A stretch of DNA of 64,000 nucleotides from Tumebacillus permanentifrigoris (GCF_003148565.1 NZ_QGGL01000018.1:1-64000); one strand, 5' to 3'; shown: positions 14,892 to 23,989, numbered from the stretch's first letter. Translations and numbers: made by a program. The notes: a model not told the origin generated them from the letters alone.

Positions 14892-16253
14892 CTACTTCTG
14901 AATGTGCTTCAAGAGTTGCGGTGCGATGCCGATGTAGGAAGCCGGAGTCATCTCCAGCAAGCGTTGCTTGTCCGCTGCTTCCAACTCCAAACTTTCCACG
15001 AAGGTGCGCATCGTGGCTTCGGTCATCGCCGCCCCACGCGTCAGTTCCTTCAATTTCTCGTAAGGGTTGTCGTGACCTGCCTTGCGCATCACCGTCTGAA
15101 TCGGCTCAGCCAGCACTTCCCATGCGTGGTTCAGGTCTGCTTCCAACGCTTGCGGATTGATCATCAACTGGCTCAAACCGCGTTGCGCGGATTGCAGCGC
15201 GAGGAAGGAATGCGCGACGCCCACACCCATGTTGCGGATCGCGGACGAGTCGGTCAGGTCGCGTTGCAAACGAGAGATCGGCAGTTTGTTGGCGAGATGG
15301 TCGAGCATGGCGTTGGAGATGCCCAAGTTGGCTTCCGAGTTCTCGAAATTGATCGGGTTGACTTTGTGCGGCATCGTCGAGGAGCCGACTTCGCCTGCCA
15401 CCACGCGCTGCTTGAAGTACCCCAGCGAGATGTACTGCCAGATGTCGCGATCGAAGTCGAGCAGGATGTTGTTGAAGCGCATCATCGCATGGAAGCACTC
15501 CGCCATGTAATCGTGCGACTCGATCTGTGTCGTCAACGGGTTATAGGTCAAGCCCAGACCTTCTACAAATGTGCGCGCGATCTCTTCCCAGTCCAGATGC
15601 GGGTACGCAGAGGTGTGCGCGTTGAAGTTGCCGACCGCTCCGTTGAACTTGCCGAGGTACTCCAACTGGCTGAACTGGCGCAGTTGACGTTGCCAGCGGT
15701 AGACAAACACCGCGATCTCCTTGCCAACGGTGGTCGGGGATGCTGTCTGACCGTGTGTGCGAGCAAGCATCGAGACGTGTTGCGTGTTCTGCGCGAGGTC
15801 GCCCACCGCGTTCACGAACTTCTCGGCCAGTGGGAGCCACACCTCGTGGATGGCCGTTTTCAACATCAGGGCGTGCGAGAGGTTGTTGATGTCCTCCGAG
15901 GTGCAGGCGAAGTGGACAAATTCCAGCACGTCTGTCAGCGAGGAGTCCTTCAGCTGTTCCTTGATATAGTACTCGACCGCTTTCACGTCATGCTTCGTGG
16001 TGCGCTCGATCTCTTTGATTCGTGCAGAGGACTCTTCATCGAATGTCGCGGTGATCTCACGCAGGCGAGAAACTTCTGCCTCGGTGAACACGCGGACTTC
16101 GTCGAGCCCGGTGATTTGCGACATCTTGATCAGCCATTCGATTTCGACATGGACGCGAAACTTGAGCAGCGCCCATTCGGAGAAACACTCATTCAACCCG
16201 TTCATCTGTTCGGCGTAGCGGCCGTCGAGCGGAGAAATTGCTTTGATCGTCAT
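14892..16253 (-). CDS. purB: adenylosuccinate lyase, E. coli-type
   Basis: A 453-residue fumarase/aspartase-superfamily lyase that converts SAICAR to AICAR and adenylosuccinate to AMP in purine synthesis. The signature SSTMPHKVNPINFENSE and the N-terminus ISPLDGRYAE match the longer enterobacterial form rather than the roughly 430-residue Bacillus form. I start at the ATG at 16253, preceded by AAGAAGG. The open frame upstream is out of character. A HAD-phosphatase gene ends... starts upstream and its stop lies five bases before this start, so the two are co-transcribed. It is not next to other pur genes, so the genome may hold a second purB in a pur operon. Confidence 0.92.
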   Translation of the reverse strand: MTIKAISPLDGRYAEQMNGLNECFSEWALLKFRVHVEIEWLIKMSQITGLDEVRVFTEAEVSRLREITATFDEESSARIKEIERTTKHDVKAVEYYIKEQLKDSSLTDVLEFVHFACTSEDINNLSHALMLKTAIHEVWLPLAEKFVNAVGDLAQNTQHVSMLARTHGQTASPTTVGKEIAVFVYRWQRQLRQFSQLEYLGKFNGAVGNFNAHTSAYPHLDWEEIARTFVEGLGLTYNPLTTQIESHDYMAECFHAMMRFNNILLDFDRDIWQYISLGYFKQRVVAGEVGSSTMPHKVNPINFENSEANLGISNAMLDHLANKLPISRLQRDLTDSSAIRNMGVGVAHSFLALQSAQRGLSQLMINPQALEADLNHAWEVLAEPIQTVMRKAGHDNPYEKLKELTRGAAMTEATMRTFVESLELEAADKQRLLEMTPASYIGIAPQLLKHIQK

Positions 16254-16258
16254 GGTGG

Positions 16259-16969
16259 TTACCTTCTTTCCAGCGAGAGTTTCAGTCTCAAAGCGAGTTC
16301 GTGCAACTCGAAGATCTCGACCGCAACCTGTGCGTCGGGAATTGGGGTGCGACGGCGGTTCAACCACACGGATGGTAGCCCTACCGCCTGTGCGCCCAGG
16401 ATGTCAGCCGACCAAGAGTCGCCAACCATCAGTGCATCCTGCGGCTGTACCCCACAGATCTCCAAAGCCTTGTGAAAAATCTGCGGGTCCGGCTTCTGCA
16501 CGCCGACATCCTCCGATGTGATCAGGTGGTCGATCAGCGGGAGCAGACCACACGCTTCCAGTTTGTCCACCTGCACGTGGGTCATGTGGTTGGTCAGCAC
16601 AGCAATTGTGGTTCCCTGCGCACGCAAGGCGGTCAGCAATTCCACCGCGCCAGGCACAGGACGACGAGAAGCTTGGTAGACCTGCGAGTAAAAATCCGCG
16701 ACCGCCTGCAAGTCCTGCCCGTCCACGTCTCGTCCACACCCACGGAAGATCAAGCGAAAGCGTTCCACCCTCGCCTGTTCGAGCGTCATCCGGCCCTGCA
16801 GCACTTCATGGTGCATCGCGTTGAGCAGGTGGTAAAACTCAAGCTCCAACTGCTTCACCGATTTCTGCTGCAGCTCCGGACACCGCTCGCGCACCGCCTC
16901 CAGACCCGACGCACACGCATGCTGGTGATCGAACAAGGTCTCGTCCAAATCCAATAGAATCGCCTTCAT
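16259..16969 (-). CDS. HAD-superfamily hydrolase, YjjG/nucleotidase-like
   Basis: A 236-residue HAD phosphatase. Motif I is LLDLDETLFDH (DxDxT), motif II is VLTNH, motif III is the Lys in VGVQKPDPQIF, and motif IV is MVGDSWSADILGA. A helical cap is inserted at about residues 15-90, as in subfamily I enzymes such as YjjG 5'-nucleotidase and phosphoglycolate phosphatase relatives. Its stop is five bases before purB, which favours a nucleotide-monophosphate substrate, but this is inferred. The ATG at 16969 has GGGGGTG upstream. Confidence 0.85.
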   Translation of the reverse strand: MKAILLDLDETLFDHQHACASGLEAVRERCPELQQKSVKQLELEFYHLLNAMHHEVLQGRMTLEQARVERFRLIFRGCGRDVDGQDLQAVADFYSQVYQASRRPVPGAVELLTALRAQGTTIAVLTNHMTHVQVDKLEACGLLPLIDHLITSEDVGVQKPDPQIFHKALEICGVQPQDALMVGDSWSADILGAQAVGLPSVWLNRRRTPIPDAQVAVEIFELHELALRLKLSLERR

Positions 16970-17127
16970 CGTCACACCCCCGCTCTTGAAAAGCACAAAA
17001 TCAGTATAGCATAAATCCGAACGATGAAAAGGTCTATTCATCCATTGTTCGTGTTTTATCAAGTTCTAGTTGCTCTCGTTGCACATAGATATAGTAGTAG
17101 CATTCATCTGCAGAGGAGGTTCTCCCA

Positions 17128-17565
17128 TTGCCTAGACGTGTCTTGCACTTCCAAAAGCACCACGAGGCGGCCGCGTTGTGGAATCGACTGCCGACCGAGT
17201 TTGGGCTGGAGGAGTACCGACTGGTTTCGATTGATCGCACGCATACGGCGACCCTTCCACAGGAGGATGCGGAGACGGTGATGCACATCCTCGACGAGTT
17301 GCAGTGGTCGAATTCGATCCTGATCGCACACGGGACTGATTGCCGACTGGCCTGTGACTTGGCTGCGCTCGCCCCCGCGCACATCTCCGCTCTTTTTCTG
17401 GTCGACGCTCCTGACGACGTACAACCGATCGACAACCTGACGACGACCTGTTTGCAGGTCACCACGTCCGCTGGAGAGCGTCCAGACCCCTTTGTGCTGG
17501 AGGATATCGCCTTGCTGCCAGAGGTCTTCCATGCGTTCTGCACCCTGAAACTATCCGATTGGTAA
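17128..17565 (+). CDS. hypothetical protein with alpha/beta-hydrolase-like core lacking the nucleophile
   Basis: A 145-residue protein starting at TTG 17128 with an excellent GAGGAGG site. The stretch SILIAHGTDCRLACDLAALA followed by ISALFLVDAP looks like the nucleophile elbow and next strand of an alpha/beta hydrolase (usual G-x-S-x-G), but the Ser position holds Thr/Asp and there is no clear catalytic Asp-His pair. It is about half the length of a normal hydrolase. It may be a degenerated member or a similar Rossmann-like fold. Alone on its strand, with an independent promoter region. Confidence 0.55.
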   Translation: MPRRVLHFQKHHEAAALWNRLPTEFGLEEYRLVSIDRTHTATLPQEDAETVMHILDELQWSNSILIAHGTDCRLACDLAALAPAHISALFLVDAPDDVQPIDNLTTTCLQVTTSAGERPDPFVLEDIALLPEVFHAFCTLKLSDW

Positions 17566-17665
17566 ATCGCCTGCGCGAAACGCGGTTAAAATTCGATGTC
17601 ACTCTGCCAACAATCAAGATTTTCCTGTATACTAAAAGAAACATGAAACGGGAGGGATAGCGCGC

Positions 17666-18124
17666 ATGCCACACGTGCAATCACTGCAGATCAACTATCA
17701 GACCTTAGAAGAATTCAAGAAATTCCGTGAAAACGGTCTTGAAGAGCTCTCGATGTCAGAAGACCTGCGCTCGAACCTCGTTGAGGACAACAGCGTATCC
17801 CCGTTTTTCGGCATCTACGAGGACGGGAAGTTGGTCGCCCGCATCTCCTTGTACAAAATCGATGCGAAGTACAACCAGTACACCGAAACCGAGACCGACT
17901 ACCACGAGCTGATGAAGCTTGAAGTCCTGCCCGGTTACAAAGGCAAGGGCTACGGTACCGCACTCGTCGAGTACGCCCAATCGCTCGGCCTGCCCGTCAA
18001 GACCAACGTGCGCCTCGGGGCACAAGAGTTTTTCCTGAAACTCGGTTTCCAACCCGTCAAGTACGACCCGGTCCGCGACCGCGGGGAGAACCCGTATGTG
18101 TGGTTGCCAGAGCAGCAGAGATAG
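17666..18124 (+). CDS. GNAT-family N-acetyltransferase
   Basis: A 152-residue protein. The acetyl-CoA binding segment LEVLPGYKGKGYGTALVEYA (V-x-P-x-x-x-G-x-G-x-G/A motif, about residues 87-106) is complete, and the C-terminal EFFLKLGFQPVKYDP matches the last beta strands of the fold. It resembles the YlbP type conserved across Bacillales. Acceptor unknown. A GGGAGG site precedes the ATG at 17666. Probably a single-gene unit. Confidence 0.85.
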   Translation: MPHVQSLQINYQTLEEFKKFRENGLEELSMSEDLRSNLVEDNSVSPFFGIYEDGKLVARISLYKIDAKYNQYTETETDYHELMKLEVLPGYKGKGYGTALVEYAQSLGLPVKTNVRLGAQEFFLKLGFQPVKYDPVRDRGENPYVWLPEQQR

Positions 18125-18216
18125 TAAGTGGACGACCGGGTGCAAGAATCTTTGACACCCGGTCGTTTTTTGTATAGAATTGTAAACTACCTACCCCGTA
18201 AGGAGATGATTCTCAT

Positions 18217-18408
18217 ATGTTGAGTTCAGATAAAATCGACCGCATCAACGTCCTCGCTCGCAAGAAAAAAGACGGCACGATGACCCCCGAGGAAGCCTCC
18301 GAACAAGTTGCCCTGCGCGCGGAGTACATGGAAGCCTTCCGCAAGGAATTCCGCTCGCAACTCGACTCGATCAAGTTCGTCGAGGACGAGGAAGGTTACC
18401 AGCACTAA
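18217..18408 (+). CDS. DUF896 (YnzC-like) family protein
   Basis: A 63-residue protein. KIDRINVLARKKKDGTMTPE and EQVALRAEYMEAFRKEFRSQ match the two-helix DUF896/UPF0291 family typified by B. subtilis YnzC, a small cytoplasmic protein of unknown role that is widespread in Firmicutes. A good GGAGATG site is present, and a terminator follows. Confidence 0.9.
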   Translation: MLSSDKIDRINVLARKKKDGTMTPEEASEQVALRAEYMEAFRKEFRSQLDSIKFVEDEEGYQH

Positions 18409-18428
18409 GGCAGACACTGCGCTGCGCC

Positions 18429-18470
18429 AAAAGCCGCCATCCCGTGTGTTCACGGGATGGCGGCTTTTTT
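18429..18470. terminator. bidirectional terminator
   Basis: AAAAGCCGCCATCCCGTG / CACGGGATGGCGGCTTTTTT with loop TGTT, between the YnzC-like gene and the convergent RsfA-type gene. Confidence 0.93.
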
Positions 18471-18473
18471 CAT

Positions 18474-19061
18474 TCAAAGGCGTTCCAAGTTGCCGTTCTC
18501 ATCCATCTTGAACGTCTGCGTCGGGCGCTCCTCTCGCGACGGTTCTGGCTGCAACATTTGTTTGCGCGCCCGTTCCATGATCTGCACCAACGCCAAGTAA
18601 TCGCCCCGGATCACCGAGAGCTCGCTTTCGAGGCGCAGATTCTCCGCTTGGAGGTTGCGATTCTCGCGCTGGAGTCGCTCGACGTGCTTCGCCTGTTTGC
18701 GCAGCGTTGCCTCCTCATCCCGACGCGACTTCAGAAACGTCAACACCCGACCCCACGTCAGGTCGGTAGGGTCTTCCTGTGTGTCACCAAGCGCTCCGAA
18801 CTCCACGCTGAACTCTCGCTGTGGTTGTTCCTCACGCTTGGCTCGGCGCTCCGCTTTGGCGATCTCCAGTTGGGCGATGTAGTCCTTGCGCAGCACCGCG
18901 TTCCAGCGAAACCCACAGGCCGCACGTGTACGGCCCAATTTCGTACCCGCTTCTTCGAACGCCGCCAACTGCGTGCTCGATGTGCGGATGTGTCGCAAAA
19001 TGACTTCGACCAGCACGTGGTCGTCCTCTAGAGTCCACGCATCCTGCCGCACCGTCTTCAT
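18474..19061 (-). CDS. RsfA/YlbO-type transcription factor
   Basis: A 195-residue protein with an N-terminal Myb/SANT-like helix-turn-helix (AWTLEDDHVLVEVILRHIRT, then TRAACGFRWNAVLRK), followed by a long coiled coil (about residues 105-165, KHVERLQRENRNLQAENLRL). This is the layout of RsfA, a prespore-specific regulator under sigma F in B. subtilis, and of its paralogue YlbO. That supports a spore-forming host. The ATG at 19061 is chosen for the GGGAGGG site. Confidence 0.85.
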   Translation of the reverse strand: MKTVRQDAWTLEDDHVLVEVILRHIRTSSTQLAAFEEAGTKLGRTRAACGFRWNAVLRKDYIAQLEIAKAERRAKREEQPQREFSVEFGALGDTQEDPTDLTWGRVLTFLKSRRDEEATLRKQAKHVERLQRENRNLQAENLRLESELSVIRGDYLALVQIMERARKQMLQPEPSREERPTQTFKMDENGNLERL

Positions 19062-19097
19062 GCGGTCGTCCCTCCCTTTCTGCATGGCTGTGCAAAA

Positions 19098-19126
19098 AGA
19101 CCACCTGGCTCGTCGCGAGGTGGTCT
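19098..19126 (-). terminator. terminator of the 47-residue gene
   Basis: AGACCACCT / AGGTGGTCT stem, followed on the minus strand by TTTTT, seven bases after the small gene's stop. Confidence 0.85.
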
Positions 19127-19132
19127 AGGGCA

Positions 19133-19276
19133 TTACCCAAGTTGGCGGACGAGACGGCGCAGAATCTGCCAAAGATGCTTGCGGCTCGAATAGCCCGAGC
19201 GCAACTCTTTGACGCCTGTGTAGAGGCCGGCCGCGACGGTCACGAGACGGACAACGCGGTACACTTTCGTCAGCAT
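19133..19276 (-). CDS. small basic protein with a hydrophobic N-terminal half
   Basis: A 47-residue frame (MLTKVYRVVRLVTVAAGLYT start) with a GGAG element about 12 bases upstream and its own terminator. The first half could be an amphipathic or membrane helix. The second half is Arg/Lys-rich (SSRKHLWQILRRLVRQLG). It lies between rsfA-like and thiI. No family recognised. The isolated terminator is the best support for it being real. Confidence 0.55.
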   Translation of the reverse strand: MLTKVYRVVRLVTVAAGLYTGVKELRSGYSSRKHLWQILRRLVRQLG

Positions 19277-19356
19277 GGCCAGATCACACTCCTCAGTAGT
19301 CAAGGTTTGTCGGTCTAGTGTGTCCTGGCGCGCTCGTCACTATGTGGTGATCTAGG

Positions 19357-20541
19357 TTAGGAGTCTCTTGAGAAAATCAGGGATTCGGTCTTCTCAATCG
19401 CCTCTTCGACCAGTGCGTCGATGTCGAGTTTCTCCTCGGCCTTGATCGCTTCGTACAATTTTGGTTTGGTCTTGGGATTTTTCGGCAGGAAGACCGTGCA
19501 GCAGTCTTCATACGGCAGGATCGACGTCTCGTAGGTGCCGATGTCGTTGGCGATGCGCATGATGTCGACCTTGTCCATCGAGACCAGCGGACGCAGGATC
19601 GGCATGTTCGTCACGTTGTTGATCGTGTACATGCTCTCCAACGTCTGAGATGCCACCTGTCCAAGCGACTCCCCCGTGACCAGTGCCAAGCATTTGCGCT
19701 TGTAGGCCAGACGGTCGGCGATGCGCATCATGAAGCGGCGCATGATCGTGATGCTGTACTCCTCTGGGCAGTGCATGCGGATCTGGCGCTGGATCTCCGT
19801 GAAGTGCACATTGTGTAGGCGGATGCGTCCCCCGTGCTGGGCGAGGATCTTCGCGAGGTCGTTGACCTTCTCCTGCGCGCGTTCACTGGTGAACGGGAAG
19901 CTGTGGAAATGAATCGCTTCGACCATCGCACCACGGCGCATCGCGAGGTAGCCTGCGACCGGCGAATCGATGCCACCGGAGAGCAACAACAACACGCGAC
20001 CTGAGGTTCCAACCGGCAATCCACCCGGACCGGGGATGACGTCACAGGTGAGGTAGGCTTTCGTCTCGCGCACTTCGACGATCAATTTGAGCGCTGGGTT
20101 GTGTACATCGACTTTCAACGCGCCAGGGATGTTGCCCAGCACATGACGGCCGACTTCTTGGGTGATCTCTGGCGAACCGAGCGGGAACAGTTTGTTCGCC
20201 CGACGCGCTTCCACTTTGAACGTGATCGGCGTCGTGCGAGATTCCAACGCATCGCGCACCACAGTCAGCGCCATCTCCTTGATCTGCTCCATGTCGAGTT
20301 CGACCTCCGCCACAGGAGACAGCGAAGAGATGCCAAATACCTTTTTCAAGCGCGTCACCGTCTCGTCGAGATCGGCTCCGTTCAATTTCACTTCGATGCG
20401 GCCGCCTTCGCGGACGACTTTGACGCCAAGCTCTTTGGTCACTCCGCGCATGTTTTCGATCAACATCTTCTCAAAATGCGAGCGGTTCTTGCCTTTGATT
20501 GCGATCTCCCCAGCCAAGCGGGCAATCAGCGTACTATACAT
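19357..20541 (-). CDS. thiI: tRNA 4-thiouridine synthetase ThiI
   Basis: A 394-residue enzyme. An N-terminal ferredoxin-like and THUMP domain (about 1-165) binds tRNA, and a PP-loop AANH-type domain carries LLSGGIDSPVAGYLAMRRGA. It adenylates U8 of tRNA and inserts sulfur supplied by a cysteine desulfurase, whose gene lies just upstream. There is no C-terminal rhodanese domain, as in Bacillus ThiI. The role in thiamine thiazole synthesis seen in enterobacteria is therefore less certain. The ATG at 20541 has GGAGGTAATG upstream, and the desulfurase stop is seven bases before it. Confidence 0.95.
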   Translation of the reverse strand: MYSTLIARLAGEIAIKGKNRSHFEKMLIENMRGVTKELGVKVVREGGRIEVKLNGADLDETVTRLKKVFGISSLSPVAEVELDMEQIKEMALTVVRDALESRTTPITFKVEARRANKLFPLGSPEITQEVGRHVLGNIPGALKVDVHNPALKLIVEVRETKAYLTCDVIPGPGGLPVGTSGRVLLLLSGGIDSPVAGYLAMRRGAMVEAIHFHSFPFTSERAQEKVNDLAKILAQHGGRIRLHNVHFTEIQRQIRMHCPEEYSITIMRRFMMRIADRLAYKRKCLALVTGESLGQVASQTLESMYTINNVTNMPILRPLVSMDKVDIMRIANDIGTYETSILPYEDCCTVFLPKNPKTKPKLYEAIKAEEKLDIDALVEEAIEKTESLIFSRDS

Positions 20542-20548
20542 AATGTCA

Positions 20549-21709
20549 TTACCTCCGAGACAGCAATCTGAGATCGGCGACGGTGGACGCGAGCGTCTGC
20601 ACAGCCGACCGTATCTCCGCTTCTGTAGTTGCCGCTGACAGTGAGAAGCGAATCGCTCCTTCAAGCTCCGGTTCAGACAAACCCGTCACCTGTAGCACGC
20701 GGCTGTAGATCTTGTCTTTGGACGAGCAAGCAGAGCCCGTCGATACATAAATTCCTTCCGTTTCCAACGCATGCACGAGCACTTCGCCGCGCACGCCGGG
20801 GAAGGAAGCGTTCACGATATGTGGAGCTGCCAGACCGGTTGCAGTCGGGGTGTTGATGTGTACGCGCTCGATCTGCGCCAACTCGCGAATCAACAGATCG
20901 CGCAAGCCTGCCATACGCTCCGTGGCTTCCTTCATCTCGCGCAGGGTCCGTTCCACCGCCACTCCGAATCCCACGATGCCCGGTACATTCTCTGTGCCCG
21001 AGCGGAAGTTGCGCTCCTGCCCGCCGCCATAGAATAGCGGTGTGAGATGCACGCCATCGCGGATGTAGAGGGCACCGACCCCCTTGGGGCCGTGAATTTT
21101 GTGCGAGGAGATCGAGAGCAGGTCGAGGCCCGCTTCCTTGATCTTCAGCGGGAACTTGCCAAACGCTTGAACCGCGTCGACGTGAAACAGCGTCTTGCGC
21201 TTGTCCTTCAAAAAAGCGCCGATCTTCTGAATCGGCTGGATCGCGCCCGTCTCGTTGTTCACGTACATGATGCTGACGAGAATCGTATCATCACGCCACG
21301 CTCGCTTGACGTCTTCGAGCTCGACGACGCCGTCCTGTTTGACGGGCAGAAACGTCACATCATAGCCACGCTTTTGCAATTCCTCTGCAGCCTCAAACAC
21401 ACAGGCGTGCTCGATCTGTGTGGTGATGATATGCTTCCCGCGCGACTTGTACTTTTCCGCCGCGCCGAACAGCGCGAGGTTGTTCGCCTCTGTGCCACCC
21501 GATGTGAAAAGCAGTTCGGACTTTTTCACACCGAGCGCCTTGGCGATGCGGTCGCGCGCTTTGTCGACCTCTTTTTCAGCGGTCAGTCCTTTTCTATGTA
21601 AGGAAGAAGGGTTGCCGTAGTGGGTCTGCAACATCTCGACCATCGCGTCCACCGCTTCCGGGTAGGGCTTCGTGGTGGCGCTGTTGTCCAAGTAGATGTC
21701 GGGTTTCAT
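20549..21709 (-). CDS. cysteine desulfurase, NifS/IscS-like (NifZ type)
   Basis: A 386-residue PLP enzyme. SSHKIHGPKGVGALYI carries the PLP Lys, HACVF the cofactor His, and TGSACSSKDK the reactive Cys in a mobile loop. The family removes sulfur from cysteine and passes it to acceptor proteins. Directly upstream of thiI, it matches B. subtilis nifZ-thiI, where the desulfurase feeds sulfur into tRNA 4-thiouridine. It is the first gene of the pair, with a promoter region before 21709. Confidence 0.93.
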   Translation of the reverse strand: MKPDIYLDNSATTKPYPEAVDAMVEMLQTHYGNPSSLHRKGLTAEKEVDKARDRIAKALGVKKSELLFTSGGTEANNLALFGAAEKYKSRGKHIITTQIEHACVFEAAEELQKRGYDVTFLPVKQDGVVELEDVKRAWRDDTILVSIMYVNNETGAIQPIQKIGAFLKDKRKTLFHVDAVQAFGKFPLKIKEAGLDLLSISSHKIHGPKGVGALYIRDGVHLTPLFYGGGQERNFRSGTENVPGIVGFGVAVERTLREMKEATERMAGLRDLLIRELAQIERVHINTPTATGLAAPHIVNASFPGVRGEVLVHALETEGIYVSTGSACSSKDKIYSRVLQVTGLSEPELEGAIRFSLSAATTEAEIRSAVQTLASTVADLRLLSRR

Positions 21710-21771
21710 CGTTCATCCCCCCGTATACCCAAATATACTCTCCCAATCGCACGAACCTCATTATTATAGCG

Positions 21772-21810
21772 AAAAAGTGCCGGATGCGCACCCGCGCCCG
21801 GCACTTTTTT
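21772..21810. terminator. hairpin upstream of the desulfurase gene
   Basis: AAAAAGTGCCGG / CCGGCACTTTTTTT with a GC-rich loop. Poly-T flanks both ends, so it works on either strand. It lies between the gapB-type gene and the promoter of the desulfurase gene. Confidence 0.7.
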
Positions 21811-21819
21811 TAGAAATAG

Positions 21820-21857
21820 AAAAAGGCTGATGTCATCTCCATGACACCAGCCTTTTT
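21820..21857 (-). terminator. terminator of the gapB-type gene
   Basis: AAAAAGGCTGaTGTCAT / ATGACAcCAGCCTTTTT, 17 bases after the glyceraldehyde-3-phosphate dehydrogenase stop. Confidence 0.9.
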
Positions 21858-21873
21858 AAACGACAAGGAAACG

Positions 21874-22896
21874 TTATACGGTGACTTTTTCCTTGAGTTT
21901 CTTGCCGACCAACACAGCGAGGTCTACGCAACGCATGGAGTAGCCCCACTCGTTGTCATACCAAGCAAAGACCTTCACGGTGCGATCTGCCACGACCATC
22001 GTGGACAGACCGTCGATGATCGAGGAATTCGGGTCACCCACATAGTCGATCGAGACGAGCGGCTCATCGTTGTACGCGAGGATGCCTTTGAGTTCGCCAT
22101 CTGCTGCTTCCTTCAGCGCCGCATTGACTTCATCTGCGCTGACATTTCGTTCCAGCGTTGCCACGAGGTCGACGATCGAGACGTTCGGGGTCGGGACGCG
22201 CAGGGCCACACCGTTGAACTTGCCTTTGAGTTCCGGCAACACCAGCGCAACCGCCTTCGCCGCACCTGTGGTGGACGGGAGGATCGACAGCGAGCAAGCG
22301 CGCGCACGGCGCAGGTCTTTGTGCGGGTTGTCGAGGTTGTTTTGGTCGTTGGTATAGGAATGGACGGTTGTCACCATGCCGGAAACGATGCCGAACTTCT
22401 CATGCAGGACTTTCGCAACGGGCGCGAGGCAGTTGGTGGTGCAAGAGGCGTTCGAGATGACATCATGGATTTCTTCGTTGTAGAGGTGATGGTTGACACC
22501 CATGACGATCGTGATATCCTCATCCTTGCCCGGTGCGGTGATGATAACTTTTTTGGCACCCGCTTGGATGTGTTGGCCTGCGGTTTCCTTGGATCGGAAC
22601 TTGCCGGTCGCTTCGATGACGATGTCAACGCCGAGTTCCTTCCACGGCAGGTTTAACGGGTTGCGGTCGCCGACGATCTTGGTTTCGCGACCGTTGACGA
22701 GAATCGAGGTCTCGGTCGTTTGCACGTCCGCTTGAAACTTGCCTTGGACAGAATCATATTTCAACAGATGTGCGAGCGCTTTCACATCGTGGGTTGCGTT
22801 AATTGCTACGACTTCGATTTCCGGGTTGACAGCTGCGGCGCGGAATACCATGCGCCCGATTCGCCCAAAACCGTTGATCGCAATTTTGATTGCCAT
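21874..22896 (-). CDS. gapB: glyceraldehyde-3-phosphate dehydrogenase, GapB (NADP-preferring) type
   Basis: A 340-residue enzyme interconverting glyceraldehyde-3-phosphate and 1,3-bisphosphoglycerate. It has the Rossmann motif [14 protein letters not shown] and the catalytic SNASCTTNC. After the second strand it reads VVAINATHD, lacking the Asp that selects NAD in glycolytic GapA (VNDLTD), and the whole protein resembles B. subtilis GapB, the gluconeogenic NADP-linked form. The gene stands alone, not in a gapA-pgk-tpi cluster, which agrees. Confidence 0.93.
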   Translation of the reverse strand: MAIKIAINGFGRIGRMVFRAAAVNPEIEVVAINATHDVKALAHLLKYDSVQGKFQADVQTTETSILVNGRETKIVGDRNPLNLPWKELGVDIVIEATGKFRSKETAGQHIQAGAKKVIITAPGKDEDITIVMGVNHHLYNEEIHDVISNASCTTNCLAPVAKVLHEKFGIVSGMVTTVHSYTNDQNNLDNPHKDLRRARACSLSILPSTTGAAKAVALVLPELKGKFNGVALRVPTPNVSIVDLVATLERNVSADEVNAALKEAADGELKGILAYNDEPLVSIDYVGDPNSSIIDGLSTMVVADRTVKVFAWYDNEWGYSMRCVDLAVLVGKKLKEKVTV

Positions 22897-23091
22897 ATTC
22901 TAAAGTTCCCCCTAAGCCAGTCAAGTTTTACAGCCTTATTGTACACAAGGATCGAGATATAGTCCATACTAATTTTCCCTCTATACAGAAAAAGTATGTC
23001 ACAATTGACTGAGTTGTGACGAGGTCCCCATTAATCAGGCTTTTGTGGTATAATAACCAATACTTTCTCTCTGGAAAGGCGGCACCCGACC

Positions 23092-23934
23092 ATGATTCGT
23101 ATTGTAACGGACAGCACTTGTGACTTGCCCCAGTCGTTGATTGAAGAACATGCGTTGACTGTGATTCACCTCAATGTCGTCATCGACGGTCAGACATATG
23201 CAGACGGAATTGATTTAAGCCATGCCGATTTTTACACCAAAATGGCGCAATCCAAACAACTGCCGACCACCTCGCAACCGAGCCCGGCGACATTTCGAGA
23301 TATGTTCCAAGAAATTCTGGACGCAGGTGACGACGTGTACTATGTCGCGATCGCTTCGACCCTCTCCGGGACGTTGCAATCCGCGCGCATCGCACGCGAT
23401 CTGCTTGACACCCCGGAGCGTGTGACGATCTTCGACTCGCTGTCGACGACCTATGCGCTGGGGATGCTCGTGATCGTCGCATCGAAACTGGCGGCGCAGG
23501 GCGCCACGGCAGATGAGATCACGGCCGAACTGACCAGCATGCGCAAGCGCCAGCGGCTGGTCTTCTCCGTCGACACGCTGGAGAACCTGCGCAAGGGCGG
23601 GCGGATCAACAACCTCTCGTTCCTGTTCGGCTCACTGTTGAACATCAAGCCGATCTTGCAACTCGATCTCGAAGGCGTTGTGCAAGCCTACGACCGTGTG
23701 CGTGGCAAGAAAAATGCGATTCTCGCGGTCAAGCGCTTCCTCACCGAGTTCCCGGTTGACGAAACGTACCCGGTGGCGATCGGACACACCGTCGACCCCT
23801 CGACCGTGCCCGTCTGGAAGCAGTTGCTGCAGGAGTTAGGGATTACGAACATCCTCGACTTCGAACTCTCCGGTGTCATCGGCACACACGTAGGCCAAGG
23901 CACGAACGGGATCATCTACTTTAGCAAGGCATAA
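23092..23934 (+). CDS. DegV-family fatty-acid-binding protein (FakB-like)
   Basis: A 280-residue DegV protein: IVTDSTCDLP at the start, TTSQPSPATFRDMF, and ASTLSGTLQSARIA are the conserved loops that hold a fatty acid carboxylate. In Gram-positive bacteria these proteins (FakB) present exogenous fatty acids to the kinase FakA. No fakA is visible nearby. The start has GGAAAGGCGG upstream. Single-gene unit with its own terminator. Confidence 0.9.
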   Translation: MIRIVTDSTCDLPQSLIEEHALTVIHLNVVIDGQTYADGIDLSHADFYTKMAQSKQLPTTSQPSPATFRDMFQEILDAGDDVYYVAIASTLSGTLQSARIARDLLDTPERVTIFDSLSTTYALGMLVIVASKLAAQGATADEITAELTSMRKRQRLVFSVDTLENLRKGGRINNLSFLFGSLLNIKPILQLDLEGVVQAYDRVRGKKNAILAVKRFLTEFPVDETYPVAIGHTVDPSTVPVWKQLLQELGITNILDFELSGVIGTHVGQGTNGIIYFSKA

Positions 23935-23939
23935 CACAG

Positions 23940-23979
23940 AAAAAAGGCCACGACACTCCTAGGTGTCGTGGCCTTTTTT
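23940..23979. terminator. bidirectional terminator
   Basis: AAAAAAGGCCACGACAC / GTGTCGTGGCCTTTTTT with a 6-base loop, between the DegV gene and the convergent small membrane gene. Confidence 0.93.
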
Positions 23980-23989
23980 GTATACGAGA

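Noticed and set aside
14904-16475. 523-codon plus-strand frame opposite purB
   Set aside because: Antisense shadow of purB with no recognisable domain or start signal.
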